From positions 1 to 64,000 of the forward strand of contig NZ_JNFC01000004.1 of assembly GCF_000756385.1 (NCBI RefSeq): DNA of 64,000 nucleotides, in the 5' to 3' direction. The translations under genes and the position numbers were made by a program. Below the pieces are notes generated by a model. It ran no database searches. It saw only the letters and a list, made by a program, of their open reading frames with translations, and was not told where the DNA came from. This DNA is from Sphingopyxis sp. LC363. GTDB taxonomy: Bacteria > Pseudomonadota > Alphaproteobacteria > Sphingomonadales > Sphingomonadaceae. Within the stretch, counting starts at the first letter, position 1. Every line of letters starts with the position of its first letter. Below, piece after piece: positions 27,501-34,131 of the stretch.

Positions 27501-27772
27501 GTGACGACACCGTCGCCGGTCGACTGGCTGCTCATATAGAGCATATTGTCGACGCCGTTGATTTCCTGCTCGATCGGTGCCGCCACCGTGTCGGCGACGG
27601 TTTCGGCCGACGCGCCCGGATAGTTGGCGGTCACGGTCACCGTCGGTGGAACGATGTCGGGATATTGCGACACGGGCAGCCCGATATAGGCGACCGCACC
27701 GATGATGGTGATGATGACAGCGAGCACGGCCGCGAAGATCGGCCGGTCGATGAAGAAGCGTGATAGGCGCAT
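24584..27772 (-). CDS. RND efflux permease, HAE1 (AcrB/MexF-like)
   Basis: Proton-driven multidrug transporter of 1,062 residues. It opens MRLSRFFIDRPIFAAVLAVIITI, has the paired aspartates in GIVVDDAIVVVENVERN on the fourth membrane helix, which relay protons, and the second-half match IGLVVLIALAAKNAILIVEFAKQ. Twelve hydrophobic segments and two large periplasmic loops are as expected. By overall feel it is nearest to the MexF/BepE group. A repeat element separates it from the adaptor gene, yet all three genes share orientation and function. Confidence 0.95.
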   Translation of the reverse strand: MRLSRFFIDRPIFAAVLAVIITIIGAVAYIGLPVSQYPDIVPPTVTVTANYPGASAETVADTVAAPIEQEINGVDNMLYMSSQSTGDGVVTITVTFKIGTDLDAAQVLVQNRVAIATPRLPETVQRLGVVTRKTSPDFLMVVNLVSPDKSLDRAYISNYALTQLRDRLSRIDGVGDVRLFGSRDYAMRVWIDPGRAAALDLTAGEIVAALRRENVQVAAGTLGQPPYANGSDFQLNVETQGRLSDPKDFANIVIRSDADGRQVRVSDVARVELGASDYNSNTYLSGDPTVIMAVFQRPGSNALAAAEAVEAEMAASAKNFPKGLEYRVIYNPTEFIAQSIDAVMDTLLEAVVLVVIVILVFLQKWRAAIIPVLAIPVSLIGTFAVLAAVGYSLNNLSLFGLVLAIGIVVDDAIVVVENVERNLEKGMSALEAARTSMDEVSAALVAIVLVLCAVFVPTLFLTGLSGAFYQQFAVTISTATIISLILSLTLSPALAAILLRGHSAPANEGRGMQMLRRAGDAFNRAFERMSDGYARLTARLVRAPKKMMVTYAGLIAATAGLFWATPTGFIPAQDQGYFLVVAKLPSGASVERTDEVLQKVARRVLPVDGVLGSVMLAGFDGPSQTLAPNSAAAYFPLKSFEERKKLGVKFDDIINEARKRTADITEAQIVIIPPPLIQGIGSAGGYRMVVQDRGGHGYAALANKVNNLIGKANQTPGLANVFTFFDPTNPRVFADIDRAKANALGVPPERVFEALQVYLGSAFVNDFNLLGRTYRVTAQADAPFRQSVSDIANLRTRSDSGAMVPIGSVANFEDRTGPYRVTRYNLFPAVEIDGDTAPGSSSGASLTTMEKLASESLPAGYGTEWTGIAFQQKAAANTAGIVFALAVLFVFLVLAAQYESLVLPLAIILIVPMCLLAAMIGVNLRGMDNNVLTQIGLVVLIALAAKNAILIVEFAKQAEEQDGLSPIDAAVRAARDRLRPILMTSFAFILGAVPLLIASGAGAELRQALGTAVFFGMLGVTAFGLIFTPTFYVVCRALGDWFAARRKRGDDDHGTALPVPAE

Positions 27773-27806
27773 GGGAGAGCCCCTGTCTGGAAAACTGTTC
27801 TGGTCA

Positions 27807-27917
27807 CCCCTCCCGCGTGCGGGAGGGGTAGCGAGACTTGCGAGCTTGCTCGCTTAGTCGCAGCGGGGAGGGCGCGACCACAGGCCCTCCCCCAACCCCT
27901 CCCGCAAGCGGGAGGGG
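27807..27917. repeat. Paired palindromic repeat inside the efflux operon
   Basis: Two short hairpins, each based on CCCCTCCCGC and its complement (27807-27828 and 27896-27917), flank an inner segment. Together they form a roughly 111-base MITE/REP-like unit that fills the 152-base gap between adaptor and permease genes. Confidence 0.85.
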
Positions 27918-27924
27918 AGTTGAG

Positions 27925-29196
27925 TCACTTCGCGAACGTCGCCTGCGCCGACACCGGTTCGTTCGGACCCGCGGGCGTCTTGTCAGGCGCGTCGGCGGCG
28001 ATCTTGCCCGCCTTGGTCACCGCCTTGGTACCGGGCCGTGCGAACTGATAGCCGTTGATGACGACCTGGTCGGCGGGCGTCAGGCCCGAACGGATGACGC
28101 GCAGCCCGTCGACTTCGGGGCCGATCTCGACCGGCTTCGCCGCGACCATGCCGTCCTTACCGACGACATAGACGATCTTGCGCGCCTGATCGGTCTGCAC
28201 CGCGGCGGCGGGGACGAGCAGCGCGCGCGCCGTCTGGCCCGTCGACAGGCGCATGTTGCCGAACATGCCCGGGGTCAGGAACATCTCGGGATTGTCGAAG
28301 CGGCCGCGCGCACGAATCGTGCCCGAGCGTGGATCGAGGCCATTGTCGGTGAAGTCGATCCGGCCCTTCCAGCGATAGTCATTTTCGTCCTGCAGCCGGA
28401 CTTCGACGTCGGCGCCCTTCTGGCCCCCTTCGCGCTTGGTCTTGAGGAACAGCGCCTCCGACCCCTGGAAGGTGAAATAGATCGGATCGAGCGCGTTGAT
28501 CGTCGTGAGCAGGGTACCGCCGGCATCGCCCGCCGATACGAGGTTACCCGCGTCGATCCGGCGATCCGCGATGCGGCCGCTCAAGGGCGCGCGCACGGTG
28601 GTGAATTCGACATCGAGCGAGCGCGCCGCGATGCGGGCGTCGGCCCCCGCGAGCGCCGCGGTCGCCGCATTGACCGTTGCCCGGAGCCGGTCGATCTCGC
28701 TCTGCGACACCGCCTCGATATCGACGAGGCGGCTGGCGCGGTCGAGCTCGAGCCTTGCGAGCGCCAGGTCGCTCCGCGCGCTCGCCGCCGACGCGCGCGC
28801 TTCGGCGAGCGCGGCGCGATAGGGACGCGGGTCGATGGTGAAGAGCGGCTGGCCCTTGCGCACGATCTGGCCGTCGGTGAAGTGGATCGCGGTGATTGCG
28901 CCCGAGACGCGCGGACGCACCTCGACCGCCTTCGACGCTTCGAAGCGGCCGATATATTCATCCCAAAGGGTCACGTCGCGCGCGATCGGTGCGGCGACGG
29001 TGAGCACCGGCGCGGGCGCGGCGGCCGCCGGCGGCGCGCCGTCGCGAAGCAGCCACCAGGCGCCGACGACCAGCACGAGGAACGCGCCGATCCACGCGGC
29101 ACGCCGGCCGCGCGCGGGATGGAGGAGGGTCTTGAGTTCGCGGCGGACCTTCGCATCGGCGGGGTCGAGCTTTTCGATCGGTGTGTGGACGGTCAT
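27925..29196 (-). CDS. RND efflux periplasmic adaptor (membrane-fusion protein)
   Basis: 423-residue AcrA/MexE-type adaptor bridging permease and channel. A single N-terminal membrane segment (WIGAFLVLVVGAWWLL) anchors it. The lipoyl half-motifs VRPRVSGAITAIHFTDGQIVRKGQPLF and VRAPLSGRIADRRIDAGNLV flank a coiled-coil hairpin of Ala/Arg/Glu repeats, followed by the beta-barrel and membrane-proximal domains. No lipobox Cys is visible, so it is held by the helix. First structural gene of the pump operon, behind a long leader. Confidence 0.94.
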   Translation of the reverse strand: MTVHTPIEKLDPADAKVRRELKTLLHPARGRRAAWIGAFLVLVVGAWWLLRDGAPPAAAAPAPVLTVAAPIARDVTLWDEYIGRFEASKAVEVRPRVSGAITAIHFTDGQIVRKGQPLFTIDPRPYRAALAEARASAASARSDLALARLELDRASRLVDIEAVSQSEIDRLRATVNAATAALAGADARIAARSLDVEFTTVRAPLSGRIADRRIDAGNLVSAGDAGGTLLTTINALDPIYFTFQGSEALFLKTKREGGQKGADVEVRLQDENDYRWKGRIDFTDNGLDPRSGTIRARGRFDNPEMFLTPGMFGNMRLSTGQTARALLVPAAAVQTDQARKIVYVVGKDGMVAAKPVEIGPEVDGLRVIRSGLTPADQVVINGYQFARPGTKAVTKAGKIAADAPDKTPAGPNEPVSAQATFAK

Positions 29197-29532
29197 GGAT
29201 AGCCCTCTTCTTTTCGTTGGTTTCGGCTGCCTGCGCCCCGGGGGAGGGGAGAGGAGGCGCAGGCGGCCGATGCCGGAAGCGCATGCCCCCGGCTGGTGTC
29301 ACACATGGTCCTTGTTGCCGGAGCGCCTCTTCGAAGAGGAGGACCGCTCCGTCCCGTCACACGCATCCCCTGCGCGCGCGGGGTCCCTGTTTATATCTTG
29401 CGGGCAAACGCCACCGGGCGTCCGGCCGGAACAGGACTCGCTCCCGGGAAAATATTCGATGGTGAAACTTCCGGCCGCCACATGGTTTTTGCCAGGCGGC
29501 GGCCGGTCCCGGGGGAGAGCCCCTTTTGTATA
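29197..29532 (-). other. Long structured 5' leader of the efflux operon
   Basis: If transcription starts about 7 bases after the -10 box described below, the message has a leader of about 336 nt. It contains a nested hairpin at 29320-29350 (GGAGCG pairing with CGCTCC around the perfect palindrome CCTCTTCGAAGAGG) and a further pair GGCCGGAA/TTCCGGCC at 29424-29431 and 29469-29476. I see no convincing leader peptide and no named riboswitch. Confidence 0.45.
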
Positions 29533-29549
29533 CTGAGTGGTATATAAGT
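29529..29549. promoter_or_regulatory. Candidate TetR operator over the efflux promoter -10
   Basis: Dyad TATAC-6-GTATA (29529-29544) running into TGGTATATAAGT (29538-29549). The same 12 bases recur before the tetR start. The site covers the -10 box of the promoter below, so a bound repressor would block RNA polymerase. Confidence 0.6.
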
Positions 29550-29567
29550 TATGTTGCGCTGCGTCAA
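29539..29567 (-). promoter_or_regulatory. Promoter of the RND efflux operon
   Basis: On the minus strand: TTGACG (29562-29567), spacer of exactly 17 bases, TATACC (29539-29544). This is the best sigma-70-like match seen in the window. Predicted start of transcription is near 29532. Confidence 0.65.
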
Positions 29568-29655
29568 GCGCATTCTGTACCGGGCAGTAAAATTTTTCTT
29601 TCGAAGCCTTTACCGAAGAAGTGGGTGTCGGTTTTTCGGCGGCGCAATTCTCAGA

Positions 29656-30276
29656 TCAACGCCCCGGCCACAGCTTCAGGCTGGTTTCGACCAGCCGTTC
29701 GAGCTCGGCGCGCGTCGCGCCCGCGCCCGCCTGCACCGACATGCCCTGATTGACCGCGGTCAGAAAGGCCGCCAGCCCTTCGGCGTCGGTGTCGGGCGGA
29801 AAGTCGCCCTCTTCCTTGGCACGCGCAAAGCGTTCGAGCATCGCGCGCTTCGCCGCCGCGCCGCGTTCGAGCACCGCCTCGCGGATGCACTCCGCCTCCG
29901 CGCCGCACGCGACCGAAGTGATCACGCCGAGACACCCGTTCGGATTCTCGGGGCAGGTGTACATGTCGAGCGCGCCGTACATCAGCCGCTCCGCGACCCC
30001 GCGCGCGGTCGGCGCGTCGAGCGCGGCGCGCATATAGTCGGCCTTTTCGCGCTCATAAAGGTCAAGCGCCTTGTTGAAGAGAGCCTCCTTGTTGCCGAAG
30101 GCGGCATAGAGGCTGGGCTTGGTAATCCCCATCGCCTCGGTCAAATCGGCCATCGAGGCGCCTTCATAGCCCTTCGACCAGAAGACGCGCAGCGCCGCCG
30201 CCAGCGCCGCATCGACGCAAAATTCGCGCGGGCGACCCTTGTGCGGGGCGGCGGCAGGGGCGGTTTCGATTTCCAT
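29656..30276 (-). CDS. TetR/AcrR-family repressor, likely of the adjacent efflux operon
   Basis: 206 residues. The N-terminal TetR helix-turn-helix is clear (FCVDAALAAALRVFWSKGYEGASMADLTEAMGITKPSLYAAFGNKEALFNKALDLYE, here cited in part) and the C-terminal ligand domain is helical with several Cys (NPNGCLGVITSVACGAEAECI). It lies just upstream of, and in the same direction as, the adaptor-permease-channel genes. The shared motif in both promoters supports control of the pump and of itself. The inducing compound is unknown. Confidence 0.9.
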   Translation of the reverse strand: MEIETAPAAAPHKGRPREFCVDAALAAALRVFWSKGYEGASMADLTEAMGITKPSLYAAFGNKEALFNKALDLYEREKADYMRAALDAPTARGVAERLMYGALDMYTCPENPNGCLGVITSVACGAEAECIREAVLERGAAAKRAMLERFARAKEEGDFPPDTDAEGLAAFLTAVNQGMSVQAGAGATRAELERLVETSLKLWPGR

Positions 30277-30282
30277 AACGGC

Positions 30283-30294
30283 TGGTATATAAGT
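30283..30294. promoter_or_regulatory. Second copy of the TetR operator motif, at the tetR promoter
   Basis: TGGTATATAAGT, identical to 29538-29549. On the minus strand it supplies a TATACC -10 box at 30284-30289, with only a weak GACATT-like -35 at 17 bases. Predicted start of transcription is within 1-2 bases of the tetR ATG, so the message may be leaderless. Confidence 0.55.
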
Positions 30295-30340
30295 GAGGTG
30301 GGAAAAAATGTCCAGTGCTGCGCCGGTGAGAGTCAGGATC

Positions 30341-30721
30341 CTAGCCGAGGCGCGTATCGATCGGCAGCCCGCCCTTCAGCGTCAGCGTCACCGGCGTCCG
30401 CTCGGCAATGTCGGCGAGCCGCGCCTTTTGCGCTTCGTCGAGTCCGGCGATCGTCAGCACGCGGTCGATCCGCAGCCCGTCCTTGCTGACGAGCTTCAGC
30501 CCGACCTCGACCGATTCGAGCGGCCACTCCTTGCGGTCGGCGTACATGCGCAGTGTAATCGCGGTGCAGGCGCCGAGTCCGGCAAGCAGAAAATCATAGG
30601 GTGCCGGACCCAGATTCTGCCCGCCGAGCCCCGGTCCCTCGTCGCCGACCAGCGCGTGGCCGCTGACCTCGATCTCGGTGCGATAATGATCCTTGCCGAT
30701 GCGGGCGGTTCCGTGGGCCAT
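30341..30721 (-). CDS. OsmC-family protein
   Basis: 126 residues, starting at MAHGTARIGKDHYRTEIEV with GGAAGGAC about 6 bases before the ATG, which is why this start is chosen over a longer frame. It has the OsmC core: LGPAPYDFLLAGLGACTAITLRMYADRK with the first Cys. The second Cys, normally in a CPV-type motif near the C-terminus, is Thr here (ERTPVTLTLKGG). Peroxide reduction by the usual two-Cys route is therefore doubtful, although such one-Cys OsmC-like proteins are common. It ends 64 bases before the tetR gene on the same strand. Confidence 0.85.
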   Translation of the reverse strand: MAHGTARIGKDHYRTEIEVSGHALVGDEGPGLGGQNLGPAPYDFLLAGLGACTAITLRMYADRKEWPLESVEVGLKLVSKDGLRIDRVLTIAGLDEAQKARLADIAERTPVTLTLKGGLPIDTRLG

Positions 30722-30802
30722 GACTTGTCCTTCCGTCGAGTTCCGGGAAGCTTCTTTCCCGCCGTGAGGTACCGAGGGCAAGGCCCGCCTTTCGCCGTCT
30801 CT

Positions 30803-30830
30803 TGAATCGATCGCGGAAAACCCTAGATTG
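30803..30830 (+). promoter_or_regulatory. Candidate promoter of the 23-codon small ORF
   Basis: TTGAAT (30803-30808), 16-base spacer, TAGATT (30825-30830). It would start transcription near 30837, about 28 bases before the small ORF. Confidence 0.45.
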
Positions 30831-30864
30831 CAATCATCGTCAACAAGCGAAAGGAGGTGGTCGA

Positions 30865-30936
30865 ATGTCTCATTGTCCCACGCCGCATGCGGCAGATTTG
30901 AGCATGACCGTCCTCGCGGGGGTCAAGCTCGGCTAA
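30865..30936 (+). CDS. Small ORF of 23 codons with very strong ribosome binding site
   Basis: Encodes a peptide beginning MSHCPTPHAADL and ending TVLAGVKLG, then TAA. Ten bases AAAGGAGGTG at 30850-30859 match the 16S anti-Shine-Dalgarno without a break, ending 5 bases before the ATG. A perfect palindrome GCCGCATGCGGC (30882-30893) lies inside it and a small stem CTGTC/GACAG directly after the stop. With its own promoter and terminator it forms a unit of about 155 nt. I do not recognise the peptide; it may be a true small protein or a dual-function RNA. Confidence 0.55.
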   Translation: MSHCPTPHAADLSMTVLAGVKLG

Positions 30937-30962
30937 GCTGTCCGCGACAGGCACGACAATGG

Positions 30963-30991
30963 AAGGGCTGTCCCGCAAGGGGCGGCCCTTT
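30963..30991 (+). terminator. Terminator of the small-ORF transcript
   Basis: 12-bp stem with two G-U pairs (AAGGGCTGTCCC pairing with GGGGCGGCCCTT) and a GCAA tetraloop, followed by TTTGT. The U run is short but the stem is strong. Confidence 0.65.
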
Positions 30992-31104
30992 GTCGTTGCG
31001 GCGACCGTTCCGAAACTGCGATGAAGGCCCCCGCCGTCAGCTTGCCGTCGGGAAAGACGCTATCCCCTGTACGAGGGTGCCATGATATTTTGGGGAAATG
31101 TTGT

Positions 31105-31178
31105 TGGAGGCCCGAGCCGGAATCGAACCGGCGTATACGGATTTGCAGTCCGCTGCGTCACCACTCCGCCATCGGGCC
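31105..31178 (-). tRNA. tRNA-Cys(GCA)
   Basis: 74 nt including an encoded CCA. Acceptor stem GGCCCGA pairs with TCGGGCC; discriminator base is U, the identity element of cysteine tRNAs; anticodon loop CTGCAAA gives anticodon GCA; the T arm reads GCCGGTTCGATTCCGGC. All arms close without mismatch that I can see. Confidence 0.95.
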
Positions 31179-31340
31179 TCAGGCGCTTGAAATGCGTGGA
31201 GACAGCGCCCCTAGCGGTTTCATTTGGCACTGGCAATCCGCTTGTTTCGCTATTTCGAATCCATATCGCGCGCGATCCTTGGCCGATGCGGGGTTGGCGG
31301 TCCGGCGCCGGCGGGCTATGCGCGCCGCAGCGGGTCGCTC

Positions 31341-31366
31341 CGCTGTATTACTATTGCAATACAGCG
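31341..31366. promoter_or_regulatory. Perfect 9-bp dyad upstream of pcm-tolC
   Basis: CGCTGTATT, 8-base spacer, AATACAGCG. It overlaps the -35 box of the promoter below, a usual place for an operator. The regulator is not known. Confidence 0.5.
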
Positions 31367-31382
31367 CCGCTTCGGCTAGAGC
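31354..31382 (+). promoter_or_regulatory. Candidate promoter of pcm-tolC
   Basis: TTGCAA, 17-base spacer, TAGAGC; about 44 bases before the pcm ATG. The -10 is a poor match, so activator dependence is possible. Confidence 0.4.
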
Positions 31383-31425
31383 TGCCCCGCAAAGGCTTAA
31401 CCCTCAGGGAATCGGAACACGGCTG

Positions 31426-32088
31426 ATGGCGACAAAGTTTAGCGAAATCACGGCGGCGGAGATGCGCTCCGCCATGATCGACAGCCAGCTCAGGACGAAC
31501 GACGTCATCGATCCCGCGGTGATCGGCGCGATGGCCGTCGTGCCGCGCGAGGCGCATGTGCCCGCCGCGCTCGCCGGCGTCGCCTATATGGACCGCGCGA
31601 TCGCGCTCGCGAACGGCCGCGCGCTGAATGCCCCGCTCGTCGCCGGCCGCATGCTCGTCGCCGCGGCGGTGCACCCCGGGATGCGCGTCCTGCTCGTCGG
31701 CAGCGCGACCGGCTATACCGCGGCGCTGCTCGCGCGCCTCGGCGCCGAAGTCCACGCCGTCGAAGAAGATGCCGAGCTGATGACGACGGCGCAGACAGCA
31801 ACCGCAGACGCCAATATCCATTGGGTCCAGGGCCCGCTCGCCGCGGGTGCACCCGATGCCGGCCCGTTCGATCGCATCATCGTCGAAGGCGCGATCGAAA
31901 CGCTGCCCGCCGCGCTCGTCGCGCAGCTCGCCGAGGGGGGCCGGCTCGTGGCGGCGCGCCGCGAAGGCGCGGTCACGCGGTTGGTCGAAGGCGTCAAGGT
32001 CGGCGGCACCGTCGCGCTGCGCAGCTTCGCCGACATGGACGTCGCGCCGCTGGCCGGCTTCGCCGCGCCCGCGGGCTTTCAGTTCTGA
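31426..32088 (+). CDS. pcm: Protein-L-isoaspartate O-methyltransferase-family protein
   Basis: 220 residues from ATG at MATKFSEITAAEMRSAMIDSQL. It shows the PIMT order: substrate helix with DSQLRTNDVIDPAV, VPREAHVPAALAGVAYMD, SAM motif LLVGSATGYTAALLARLGAEVHAVEED, then FDRIIVEGAIETLPAALVAQL. The canonical TISQP loop is replaced by ALNAP, so repair activity is not certain; this divergent form sits before tolC in sphingomonads as far as I recall. 40 bases separate it from tolC, so they are probably one operon. Confidence 0.8.
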   Translation: MATKFSEITAAEMRSAMIDSQLRTNDVIDPAVIGAMAVVPREAHVPAALAGVAYMDRAIALANGRALNAPLVAGRMLVAAAVHPGMRVLLVGSATGYTAALLARLGAEVHAVEEDAELMTTAQTATADANIHWVQGPLAAGAPDAGPFDRIIVEGAIETLPAALVAQLAEGGRLVAARREGAVTRLVEGVKVGGTVALRSFADMDVAPLAGFAAPAGFQF

Positions 32089-32128
32089 CGACCGGACCCA
32101 CCCTTCCTTGCTACAGGCTGACACCACG

Positions 32129-33625
32129 ATGACCGATACCGATAAAAAACCGTCCCTTCGTCGTGCCCGCTGGCTTGCCGGCCTTTCGGCGGGCGCGCTG
32201 CTGCTGCTGCCGACGGGTGCGCATGCGGAAACATTGCAAGGAGCGCTTGCGAAGGCGTATGAGAATAATCCGACGCTGACCGCTGCGCGGGCCGGCCAGC
32301 GCGCGAACGACGAAAATGTCCCGATCCAGAAGAGCTACGGTCTTCCCGACATCGGCACGCAGGCGAGCTATGACGAGAATCTGATCGTTCCGGGCAACAG
32401 CTTCAATTCTCCCGCGCGTTCGCTGTCGGCGGGCGCGCAGCTGACGGTGCCGCTCTATCAGGGCGGCGCGGTGCGCAATGCGCTGCGCGCCGCGAAATAT
32501 CGCGTCGAGGCGGGGCAGGCGGATCTGCGCGCGACCGAGGCGAGCGTCTTCTCGCAGGTGGTCGGCGCCTATATGGACGTCATCCGCGACCAGGCGATCG
32601 TCCAGCTCAATCAGAAGAATGTCGCGGTGCTGCGCACCAATTTGCAGGCGACGAGCGACCGGTTCGAGATCGGCGATTTGACGCGCACCGACGTCGCGCA
32701 GTCCGAAGCGCGGCTCGCGCTGGCCGAGGGCGATTTGCGCACCGCCGAAGCCAATCTGATCGCCAGCCGCGAGGGCTATATCCGCCTCGTCGGGGAGGCG
32801 CCGGTCGATCTGCAGCCGCCGCCGCCGCTTCCGAACCTGCCCGCGACCGCCGAGGATGCGGTCACGGTCGCGCTCACCAGCAATCCCGACATCGAATCGG
32901 CGAACGAACTGGTCAACGCGTCGAAGGCCGACATCGGCACCGCCAAGTCGAGCCGGGCGCCCAAAGTGTCGGCGATCGTCAATGGCGGCTACAATAATTA
33001 CCTCGGATCGCTGAACAGCGGCGTGCCAGGGGTCAGCGTGACGCAAGAGACGTCGAGCGCGGCGGCGGGGGTGCAAGTCACGCTGCCGATCTTCACTGGT
33101 GGCCGCCGTTCGGCGCAGGTGCGCCAGGCGCAATCGCGCAGCAGCCAGGCGATCGAGCAATATATCGAGGTCGAGCGCGGCGTCATCGCGCAGACGCGCG
33201 GCGCTTATGCCGCGTGGCAGGCGAACGAACGTATCATCGCCGCGACGCGGCAGGCGGTGAGCGCGAACGCGCTGTCGCTCGAAGGCGTGCGCGCCGAAAA
33301 CAGCGTCGGCACGCGGTCGATTCTCGACATTTTGAACGCCGAACAGGAATATCTGAACACGCAGGTGCAGCTCGTCTCGGCGCAGCGTAACAGCTACGTC
33401 GCCGCTTTCTCGGTGCTCGCAGCGATGGGCAAGGCCGAGGCGCGCGACCTGGGGCTCGATGGCGGCGCGCTCTATGATCCCGAGGTCAATTACAAGCGCG
33501 TGAAGGGCGAGCTGTGGGACTGGGCCGACGATCCGGCGCCGCAACAGGTCGCGAACGATACGCGCGCGGTCCCCGCGGCAAATGCCGGTGTTCCCGAAGG
33601 CCCGCCTTCGCTCTCGCCACAATAA
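32129..33625 (+). CDS. tolC: TolC-family outer-membrane channel
   Basis: 498 residues with a Sec signal (WLAGLSAGALLLLPTGAHA) and no lipobox, unlike the NodT-type channel elsewhere in the window. The two structural repeats are visible: TLQGALAKAYENNPTLTAARAGQRANDE and TVALTSNPDIESANELVNASKADIGTAKSSRAPKV. A trimeric beta-barrel/alpha-tunnel for type I secretion or efflux is expected. The C-terminal tail after the second repeat is Pro/Ala-rich and poorly conserved. Confidence 0.92.
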   Translation: MTDTDKKPSLRRARWLAGLSAGALLLLPTGAHAETLQGALAKAYENNPTLTAARAGQRANDENVPIQKSYGLPDIGTQASYDENLIVPGNSFNSPARSLSAGAQLTVPLYQGGAVRNALRAAKYRVEAGQADLRATEASVFSQVVGAYMDVIRDQAIVQLNQKNVAVLRTNLQATSDRFEIGDLTRTDVAQSEARLALAEGDLRTAEANLIASREGYIRLVGEAPVDLQPPPPLPNLPATAEDAVTVALTSNPDIESANELVNASKADIGTAKSSRAPKVSAIVNGGYNNYLGSLNSGVPGVSVTQETSSAAAGVQVTLPIFTGGRRSAQVRQAQSRSSQAIEQYIEVERGVIAQTRGAYAAWQANERIIAATRQAVSANALSLEGVRAENSVGTRSILDILNAEQEYLNTQVQLVSAQRNSYVAAFSVLAAMGKAEARDLGLDGGALYDPEVNYKRVKGELWDWADDPAPQQVANDTRAVPAANAGVPEGPPSLSPQ

Positions 33626-33663
33626 GGCTTGGCAAAACGCGCCCTGAATCGATAAGAGAAGGG

Positions 33664-33678
33664 TTAACCATCCGGTAA
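33664..33678 (+). promoter_or_regulatory. CtrA-like half-palindromic site upstream of popZ
   Basis: TTAA-7-GTAA, one base off the alphaproteobacterial CtrA consensus TTAA-7-TTAA, 24 bases before the popZ ATG. A dyad AACCATC-10-GATGGTT overlaps it. Short motifs of this kind occur by chance, so this is weak. Confidence 0.3.
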
Positions 33679-33702
33679 TCGCGATGGTTTAAGGGGCTTG
33701 TT

Positions 33703-34131
33703 ATGGGCGATATGTCGCGGGAACCGTCGATGGAAGATATCTTGTCGTCGATTCGGCGCGTGATCGCTCGCGACGAAACGCCGGGTACGGTGCGCGAAGC
33801 GCGTGTCGCCGAAGCCGACGATATTCTCGACCTTCAGGAGCAGGAAGATCGCGCCGCAGCCAAGGAGGCGCCCGAGGCCCGGGAACTGGTCTCCGAAGCG
33901 AGCGCCGATGCCGCGCGCCAGTCGCTCGAGGCGTTGACCGCCGCGGTCGCTCCGGCGGCTACCGCAGCGGCGGTCGCCGCACCGCCCACCGCCCCCGGCC
34001 GCACGATGGAAGACGTCGTTCTCGACGCGCTGCGCCCGATGCTCAAGGACTGGCTCGACGCCAACCTGCCCCCGCTCGTCGAGGCGATGGTGGCCAAGGA
34101 AATCAGCCGGATCACCGGCCGCAAATTCTAG
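33703..34131 (+). CDS. popZ: PopZ-like polar organizing protein (DUF2497)
   Basis: 142 residues with the two family signatures: N-terminal EPSMEDILSSIRRVIA helix, which binds client proteins, and C-terminal EDVVLDALRPMLKDWLDANLPPLVEAMVAKEISRI, which drives oligomerisation. A central disordered stretch rich in Ala, Glu and Pro joins them, shorter and less acidic than in Caulobacter. It probably marks the cell pole and tethers the chromosome centromere. Another ATG three codons in is possible. Confidence 0.9.
   Translation: MGDMSREPSMEDILSSIRRVIARDETPGTVREARVAEADDILDLQEQEDRAAAKEAPEARELVSEASADAARQSLEALTAAVAPAATAAAVAAPPTAPGRTMEDVVLDALRPMLKDWLDANLPPLVEAMVAKEISRITGRKF

Noticed and set aside
29299-29481. 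A 60-codon frame in the efflux leader as a leader peptide
   Set aside because: No ribosome binding site, no run of a regulatory codon and no family resemblance.
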